33,277 bases of DNA from Modestobacter sp. DSM 44400 (lineage in GTDB: Bacteria > Actinomycetota > Actinomycetes > Mycobacteriales > Geodermatophilaceae). Numbering within the stretch: the stretch's first letter is position 1; each line of letters starts with the position of its first letter. Shown piece after piece: positions 8,038 through 14,600 of the stretch. Under the pieces are notes generated by a model. The model searched no databases, was not told the origin of the DNA, and worked only from the letters and a program-made list of their open reading frames with translations. Position numbers and translations under genes: made by a program. Location: positions 1 through 33,277 of the forward strand of contig NZ_FNOZ01000045.1 of NCBI RefSeq assembly GCF_900107175.1, written 5' to 3'.

Positions 8038-8730
8038 CTACCGGTGCCCCGTGGGCCACTGCAGGAACGGCATGTTGATGATGATCCCGGGCTGCTGGAG
8101 TGTCAGTTCCCCCGCCTGCTGCGCCGCCAGGACGTCCGCGGCGGAGGTCAGCTGGCGTGGGCTGGCGCCATCTTTCCAGGTGACCAGGTTCAGGGCACGC
8201 AGCGGGGAGTAGCCCGGATCTCCCGGTGCGGTGGGGAACACGTCGCCCTGGAAGCCCAGTGGACCGCGGTGCTCGGGCTGGATGCCGTTGCTGAATATGT
8301 ACACCGGGGATGTGGCCTCCGGCGGCACCTTGGCCAGCTCTGGCACGTAGACCACCGGTGAGTTCTTCTTGCCCGTCAGCAGGTCGGCGATCTTCTGGTC
8401 GGAGACCTCAGTGTGGGCGAAGCGGATGTCCTTGTTGGCGTACCAGGCGAAGACCGACGGCGGCTCGGCGGATGGAGCCGCGCCCGCCGAGGATGCCCCG
8501 GCAGCGGGTTGCGAGGGCTGCGGCGCCTGGGACTGAGTGGTTGCTCCGCAAGCGGTGACGAGCAGAACCGTGAGCGCCGCCACCCCGGTGAGCAGGCGAA
8601 CCCGGTGCGCGCGGGCGGCGTTCCTGGTTCGGGCAGCCGGTGGCGGCCCTGCGGGCCCGAGCTCGCCGCCGGGCTGTGCCGTTCCGGTGGCCATCGGGTG
8701 GGAGACGGCGACGTCCTGTCGTGTCGGCAC
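8038..8730 (-). CDS. Putative secreted lipoprotein
   Basis: A predicted lipoprotein of 230 residues. A hydrophobic segment (LLTGVAALTVLLVTAC) ends in the lipobox LVTAC with the lipidated cysteine at residue 61. A Ser/Pro/Ala-rich linker follows, then a conserved-looking domain (WYANKDIRFAHTEVSDQKIA, VVYVPELAKVP, GDVFPTAPGDPGYSPLRALN, GIIINMPFLQWP). The cytoplasmic stretch before the hydrophobic segment is unusually long (about 45 residues). The GTG at 8730 is supported by GGAGGA 10 bases upstream; an ATG at 8694 would give a more ordinary signal peptide but lacks an SD. Function unknown; it is the only intact gene in the debris zone. Confidence 0.7.
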   Translation of the reverse strand: MPTRQDVAVSHPMATGTAQPGGELGPAGPPPAARTRNAARAHRVRLLTGVAALTVLLVTACGATTQSQAPQPSQPAAGASSAGAAPSAEPPSVFAWYANKDIRFAHTEVSDQKIADLLTGKKNSPVVYVPELAKVPPEATSPVYIFSNGIQPEHRGPLGFQGDVFPTAPGDPGYSPLRALNLVTWKDGASPRQLTSAADVLAAQQAGELTLQQPGIIINMPFLQWPTGHR

Positions 8731-9093
8731 GGCTACGTGGTCCTCCGGTCTTCGGCGCTCGGTCAGCGGCGGGGGCCGCCTGTCACGTGGCGACGACCCT
8801 GTCGCGGTTCAGCCAAATGCCTCCACCGGCTGGAAGGTCAAATCGGTGTCCTCGAAGCAATGCCGGCAGCCCGCGTGGCGGTAACCGACGGCGCCGGTAG
8901 CGGCCACCGGCCCCTTGCCCGGTCGTGGGCCGCCCCCAAAGGAAGCGGCACCATTGCCGACCGTCGCGTCAGTGGGCTCCGTGCTGTGACAGCCCGATGT
9001 CGAGCGGCCCGTGGCCGGCCCCCCATCTCGGCGCCGATGGTCAACGGCACGACCGCCATGCGGTCGTCATCGGCTGCTCGGTGGCTGCGCGGA
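8731..9093. other. Region without a recognisable gene
   Basis: The 363 bases upstream of the lipoprotein gene hold its ribosome site (GGAGGA on the minus strand) and presumably its promoter. No coding segment with a recognisable motif was found on either strand. Confidence 0.4.
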
Positions 9094-9424
9094 TCAGAGT
9101 TGCCGGACGTCGGCTTCCACGGCCTCGAAGGCCTTGCGGGCGGCGATGAGGACGGGGTCCCAGACCGGGGAGAACGGTGGGGCGTAGGCCAAATCCAGGG
9201 AGAGGATCTGGTCGACGCTCATCTCGTTCCAGATACACGTAGCCAACGTGTCGATGCGCTTGGCGGCCTCGCTGCGGCCGACGACCTGCGCGCCCAGCAG
9301 CCGCCCGCTGCGCCGCTCGGCGATCATCTTGATCCGGATGGGTTGCGCGCCAGGGAAGTAACCGGCCTTGGTAGTGGAGTCCACCGAGGCGGTCACGAAG
9401 GAGTGGCCGGCCGCCTGCGCCTCC
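9094..9424 (-). pseudogene. FAD-dependent disulfide oxidoreductase, C-terminal fragment
   Basis: The dimerisation domain of a pyridine-nucleotide-disulfide oxidoreductase (CoA-disulfide reductase, NADH oxidase or mercuric-reductase relatives). The segments GRLLGAQVVGRSEAAKRIDT, ATCIWNEMSVDQILSLDLAY and APPFSPVWDPVLIAARK are characteristic. The FAD and NAD(P)H domains are absent. Upstream, the frame reads [14 protein letters not shown] as far as about 9424 and then meets the DsbA-like fragment on the other strand. The gene was cut by a deletion or rearrangement, leaving about 110 residues. Confidence 0.75.
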
Positions 9425-9788
9425 TGGCTGGACGACGTCCACCCGCACGCCCGGCTGGCGGCCGAGGCGACCGATGCCGCGGCCGCCCAGGGCGCGTTCT
9501 GGGGCCATGCACGACCTGCTGCTCGAGCACCAGGACGCGCTCTCCTTCGACGACCTCGTCGGCTACGCCCGGCAGTTGCATCTTGATGCCGAGCGGTTCA
9601 CCCGTGACGTCACCGAGCGCCGCTTCGCCGGCCGGGTCGCCCGGGACGTCGACGGCGCCGACATGTCCGGCGCGGGCGGCACCCCCACCTTCTTCATCAA
9701 CGGCCGCCGCCACCACGGCGCGTTCGACCTCGCGACACTCACCGCAGCCGTGCGTGCGACCGGCGCCCGGGCCGCCTACACCGGCTGA
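9425..9788 (+). pseudogene. DsbA-like thioredoxin-fold fragment, frameshifted
   Basis: The C-terminal part of a DsbA/Thioredoxin_4 protein like those fused to NhaA antiporters. [20 protein letters not shown] runs in one frame. A one-base insertion near 9510 moves [20 protein letters not shown] to the next frame, which continues to [18 protein letters not shown] (with the cis-Pro loop GTPTFF) and the TGA at 9786-9788. The N-terminal half with the CxxC active site is missing. It abuts the oxidoreductase fragment of the opposite strand at about 9424, marking a recombination junction. Confidence 0.75.
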
Positions 9789-9911
9789 CAGGTCCGGGCC
9801 GACCCCGAGCTGATGAAGTGCACGACGGCCCCGATGCCCCCGACTCGCCCTCGGAGCCAGCGTCTCACCGCACGGCATTCAGCCAGCCAGGGGACACGCC
9901 GATAACCCCCC

Positions 9912-10814
9912 TTATGTTGCCCGACCAGCTGACTTCGACATTGTCGTGACGGACGCCGGAGGGGCTGCGATGCTCAGGAACTGGGTCGGGTAGCGACGCG
10001 GGTCGCCGGGCCCGCCTCGAGCGGCGTCAGCCCGCTGGATGCGCTGTTCCATGCGCCTTACCGTGCCACTCCCGGACGCTGCTGCCAGAACCTCGTCGAG
10101 ACGTTGGCCGCGGAGCTCGCCGATCAGGTCGACGGTGAGGTCCTCGAAGATGTCCACCGCGGCCTGGTACATCCGGGAGAGCTGCAGCAGCTCCCACGTC
10201 TCGATCAGCGGGCTGCGAAAGGGCTGCCGGCCGACGACCCGCAGCACTCGGCTGATCTGAGGATGGGACCAGCCCTCGGGTCCCGCGTTCTCGACGTCGG
10301 ACCAGATGACCATGCCGCGGATCTCGGCCATGGTCAGGCCCAGCTCGCGGCCGATCGTGTCGTAGGAGCCGAGGGTCATGTAGGAGTCGGCCAGGCGCTG
10401 GCCGATCGCTCCGCTGAACTGGTGGACGACATCTCGGACTGAGTCTCGGTGCTGGGGCAGCAGCTGCAGGTGCGCCATGGTGGAGAAGTCCAGTTGGCCG
10501 CCGGTGGTCTTGGTGCAGATGTCGACCAGGTGCTCGGGCCACCACCGGAAGCGGGCCGGCCGGTACATCCGCTTGTGCCACATCAGGTCATCGAGCCAGC
10601 GGGCCGCACGCTCAAGCCGCTCTTCACCGGCTGGCGTGCCCGCGGGCACCGGTTGAGGGGAGTCCGGCCGCAGCCCGGGGAAGCGGGATTCGATCTCGCG
10701 TCCCATCTCCTCGCACAGACGCCGGGTCTCGGCGAGGACCTCTGGAGGCAGCTCACCGCCGGCGCCGGCGCCGGGGGCGCCGCGACCCAGGCCGCGTCGA
10801 CGATCTGCTGGCAT
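9912..10814 (-). CDS. Hypothetical protein, 300 residues
   Basis: An unrecognised soluble protein of 300 residues. The ATG at 10814 is chosen over a frame open to 10859 because GGGAGG lies 5 bases upstream. The N-terminus is Arg/Gly-rich (MPADRRRGLGRGAPG). The middle is mostly helical with Trp-rich segments (WLDDLMWHKRMYRPARFRWW). The segment DTIGRELGLTMAEIRGMVIW could be an HTH. It is transcribed away from the iteron-like repeats and the replication gene, and it could be a regulator or partitioning factor, but nothing in the sequence proves this. Confidence 0.6.
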   Translation of the reverse strand: MPADRRRGLGRGAPGAGAGGELPPEVLAETRRLCEEMGREIESRFPGLRPDSPQPVPAGTPAGEERLERAARWLDDLMWHKRMYRPARFRWWPEHLVDICTKTTGGQLDFSTMAHLQLLPQHRDSVRDVVHQFSGAIGQRLADSYMTLGSYDTIGRELGLTMAEIRGMVIWSDVENAGPEGWSHPQISRVLRVVGRQPFRSPLIETWELLQLSRMYQAAVDIFEDLTVDLIGELRGQRLDEVLAAASGSGTVRRMEQRIQRADAARGGPGDPRRYPTQFLSIAAPPASVTTMSKSAGRAT

Positions 10815-10903
10815 CGCATCCTCCCGCGCTCGGTGTCTCTGCTCAGTCTGCGGCACCACGGGATCTACGGCAGTCAGGTCGTCGTCTGCGCGCGTCTTGC
10901 TAC

Positions 10904-11000
10904 TTGCTCCCCACCATGCTCCCCACCATGCTCCCCACTGGCCTGGGGAGCACTTCTAGGCTGCTGACCTGGGGTTTCGAGTGCCTCCCCATGCTCCCCA
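10904..11000. repeat. Iteron-like TGCTCCCCA repeat cluster
   Basis: TGCTCCCCA occurs at 10905-10913, 10917-10925, 10929-10937 and 10992-11000. The first three copies are tandem with a 12-base period (TGCTCCCCACCA unit). An inverted copy, TGGGGAGCA, at 10944-10952 forms with the third copy a perfect 9-base inverted repeat around a 6-base spacer. The array lies between the divergent genes at 10814 and 11213, next to the primase gene. It could be a replication origin, a partition site or a shared operator; which one cannot be told from sequence. Confidence 0.7.
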
Positions 11001-11212
11001 CAGCGGATCGGGTAAGTCGTGCGTGAACGGGCGCGCGCGGAGCGCTCAGTTCGCCGGGGATCTAGATGGGCAACTTGCAGTAGTTCTGGTGTCACAGCCG
11101 CGCACCGTTCGATCCCTTCCTCGTTCGTGGAGGGCCCCGAGGGTCGACGTGTCGACACGCCGAAGCTGTCAAGGGCCACGTTTCCGATTCGATTTGCTGG
11201 TAGGACTACGGC

Positions 11213-11476
11213 GTGGCGAACAGGCGAGGAGTCCAGCCAACCGGGGGACGCCGAAAGCTGGGGGAACGCAAGGCGCAGACGGTGCGCATGCCCATGGACC
11301 ATTTCGGGCTGTACGACGCCGAGGCAGAGCGCGAAGGCCTCGAGATCGGCGACTACCTCACCAAGTCACTGGCTGAGGCTCACGGCCTACCAGTGCCTGG
11401 CTACATCGAGGAACGCCAGCGCAAGGCACTGGCTGCGCGCGAGGCCGAGCAGCAGGAGATGCCCATCAGCGCCTGA
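11213..11476 (+). CDS. Small basic protein, possible RHH-type
   Basis: An 87-residue protein with a basic N-terminus (MANRRGVQPTGGRRKLGERK) and then a short strand-like segment and two helices (QTVRMPMDHFGLYDAEAERE, then DYLTKSLAEAHGLPVPGYIE). The size and the strand-helix-helix order suggest a ribbon-helix-helix DNA-binding protein, as plasmid copy-control or partition proteins often are, but the match is weak. The GTG at 11213 has GGTAGG 8 bases upstream. It lies between the iteron-like cluster and the large replication gene; a GC-rich hairpin follows its stop. Confidence 0.6.
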   Translation: MANRRGVQPTGGRRKLGERKAQTVRMPMDHFGLYDAEAEREGLEIGDYLTKSLAEAHGLPVPGYIEERQRKALAAREAEQQEMPISA

Positions 11477-11498
11477 AACAGGCCTTGAACAGCGAGAA

Positions 11499-11528
11499 GC
11501 CCCCCACGGCTGGCCGGCGGAGGGGGGC
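11499..11528 (+). terminator. GC-rich hairpin after the small basic protein
   Basis: GCCCCCC at 11499-11505 pairs with GGGGGGC at 11522-11528 around a 16-base loop, 22 bases after the stop at 11476. There is no T-tract, so it is at most a hairpin-type terminator of the kind found in high-GC actinomycetes. Confidence 0.45.
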
Positions 11529-11575
11529 AACTCGACTCGAAGCAATCCTCGGTGGAGAGGACTAGCGCCATCATA

Positions 11576-11619
11576 CCCAGGTACCTGGGGTTCACGATGC
11601 TGCCTGAGCAGCATCGTGA
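11576..11619. repeat. Two adjacent perfect palindromes before the replication gene
   Basis: CCCAGGTACCTGGG (11576-11589) is a perfect 14-base palindrome. Two bases later TCACGATGCTGC (11592-11603) pairs perfectly with GCAGCATCGTGA (11608-11619) around the loop CTGA. The hairpin ends 3 bases before the first possible GTG start (11623), so it would occlude or flank the ribosome site. It may be an attenuator, an operator or a primase/origin hairpin. Confidence 0.55.
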
Positions 11620-11622
11620 CTC

Positions 11623-14600
11623 GTGTCGCACGGGCTGGTGCCCGTGAGTGAGTCCTTCGCGGGCGATGTAGCCCGCGGCCCTCGCACCTCGCTTCGTCGC
11701 GTCGTCGCAGCTCTTGAGGCTCCTCATCTGCGTCCCCTTAGGGGCTACCGCGGGCAGGACGTGTTCCAGGCTCCATGCCCGGTGCACGACGACGCGAGCC
11801 CGTCGCTGGCGGTGCGGTGGGTCTCTGGCGGTGGTCGCGGGCAGGTGCTGCTGCGCTGCCACGGTTGCAACGCCGACTTCGACGATCTGGCGGCCGCGCT
11901 GGGGCTAGCGCCCTCGGACTTCTTCGACGAGGCCCCCCAGCCCTCCCATGCTGACCGGGTAGGGGTGCGCGCCGGTCGTTCGCCGCAGCAGCGCCGCGCC
12001 GGCCAGCGCCGAGGCCGGCTGGGTCGCCTGCCTCAGCCGATCGCCAAACCGGTGCGCGATGAGCCCCTGACCGCGGAGCCGGAGCACATCTGGCTCGCGG
12101 TCGAGACGTACCCGTACACCGACGCCGAGGGCCACCTGGTGCAAGAGGTCGTTCGGGAGCGGTGCACCTCTTGCTCGACGCCGCACAAGGCCTTCCGGCA
12201 GGTTTTCGTGGTGGCCGACCGTCGGGTCAAGCGCAAGCCTGAGAACTTCGCCCCCGTGCTGTACCGGCTGCCGCAGGTGGTGGCCGGCGTCGCGTCCGGG
12301 ACCCCGGTGTGGCTGCTGGAGGGGGAGAAGGACGTTGCCGCCGCCGAGGCGCTGGGTCTGCTGGCGACGACCAACGCCCAGGGCGGCCGGGGCTTCAGCG
12401 CCGAGCTCGCCGAGGCGCTGCGTGGCGCTGACGTGCGGGTGGTGCTCGACCGGGACGACACCGGCTGGGACCGCGGCGTCACAGCCCATCGGGAGCTGAC
12501 CGCTGTCGGCGCCTCCGTGGAACTGCTGCTGCCGGTACCGACCGCGGCGAAGAGCGACTTCAGCGATCACCTCGAGGCCGGGCACACCCTTGAGCAGCTC
12601 GTGCCGGTGCACCTGGAGGAGGTTGCGGCGTGGGCCGCCGTCGCCCAGGTCCGGGCGAGGGCTGCGGGAGTCGAGCAGACGCTGGCTGAGACCCAGGCGC
12701 AGCTGGCGGTGGCCGGGGAGTCCGGCGAGGCAGAGGCGGAGGAGGCCGTGCGCTTCGCTCGCCGTTGGGCGCAGGAGGCCGAGATCCGGCACGAGGTGCT
12801 GGACAGTGCCTTGGACGCCGTCCGGTCCCACACCGCGCGCACCGGAACGGTGTGGGCCGAGGAGGCGCTGACCACCGCCGGTGACCTGCGGCGGCAGGCC
12901 ACCACGGCGGCGCGGACGGCGCTGCAGCTGGTCGGGCAGCCCGTTCCGCCGGCGCTGCAGCTGACGCCACCGGTCGACGTCACCGCCGCAGTGCCCAACG
13001 CTGCTCCGGCGGCCCTGGCCGCAGCGCCGGCACCCCGGCCCGGGTCGGCCACCGAGCAGGCCGCGGAGCGGTTCACCCGCCGAGACGGCGGCCTGACGGT
13101 CGATGGGGCCGCGATCGCCCAGCCGCTGTTCCGGATCGTGAACCACCAGATCGTGCAGGTCGATCGGGAGAAGCGCCGCGGCAAGGACTCCGACGAGGAG
13201 GCCGGTGAGGACCTCAAGCTCGTCCTCGGCATCGACGTGCGCATCCTGGAGATGGAGTACCTCGAGGACGCCATCGCCATCGACGTCGACGTCCCCCAGC
13301 TGAGGGGACGGGAGTCCCGGCTGACGCAGACGGTGCTCAACCCCCCGGCGCCGGCGGAGCTCTCCGGCCTGGTGCTGTCCTTCACCCACCCGACCAGCGG
13401 TGAGGTGATGCAGCTGCGCATCAGCGCCGACCAGTGGCGCGACGCCAGCTGGATGGAGGCCCTGCCCGGGCAGCCGGACTACGACGGCAAGCCGGCGGGC
13501 CTGGCGACGGTGCGCCGTGCGATCAAGGCCGTCAGCCCCGACATCCGGATGACGACCCGTTACCGCTCGACCGGCTGGCGTGAGCTCCCTGACGTCGGGT
13601 GGTGCTTCGTGCACGCCGGCGGCGGGATCAGCGCCCAGGGCGCGCAGGAGATGCCGGTGCTGCTGACCGGCCCGCTGGCGCGCTATGACCTGCCCGATCC
13701 CAGCGTCGACGCCGCCGCTCTGCGCGCGGCCTTCGTGGAGCACTCGGCCGGCATGCTGACCCGCCTGCCGGCCCGGGTCACGGCTCCGATGCTGGGCCAG
13801 GTGTACCGGTCCGCGCTGGGCCCCAACCCGTGGGTGCTGGCGCTGATCGGCTCGCCGGGCTCTTACAAGACCTCGATCGCGTCGCTGGGCATGCACCACT
13901 GGGGTGAGCTGTGGGACCGGCGGAAGCCGGCGAGCTCGATGTCGGGCAACGGGGACACCCTCAACGCCCTGCGCATCAAGCTCAACGCCGCCAAGGACGC
14001 CCTGTACTGGGCGGACGACGTCGCCCCGACCAAGGACTGGCTGGCCGCGCAGAAGCTGCTGGAGGAGTTCGCGCGCCTGGTGCACAACGGGGAGCAGCGC
14101 TCCCGGTCGACCCGGGACGGTCTGGGGGTGCTCGACGGGACCCCGCCGCGCTCCAGCGCCATGGTGACCAGCGAGGTCATGCCCCGGCCGGGTTCTGGTG
14201 CCCAGCGGATGCTGGTGGTGCCGCTGCAGGCTGAGGAGATTTCCCTCGAGGCGCTGATCGCACTCGATGGCGAAGCGTCGCGGCATGGCCGGGCTCTGCT
14301 GATGTCGTCGATGCTGCGGTGGCTGGCCGCGGACCTGACCGGCTACAAGGCCCGCTACGCGCAGGAGGCCCAGCGGTACGCCGAGCAGCTGCGCGCTGAC
14401 GGTGAGCAGGTTCGCCAGGCCGAGGCCGTCGGGTCGATGTGGTCGGGCTGGTGCGCGATGAGCGACTTCCTCGTCGACGTCGAGGCGATCACCGCCGCGG
14501 AGCAGGAGCAGCTGCTGGCCCGGGTCGATGAGGCGCTGGGGCAGGCGGTCGCGGCCACCGCTGACCCGGACATGCCCTCGCGCACCGGCGCGCGGGTGCG

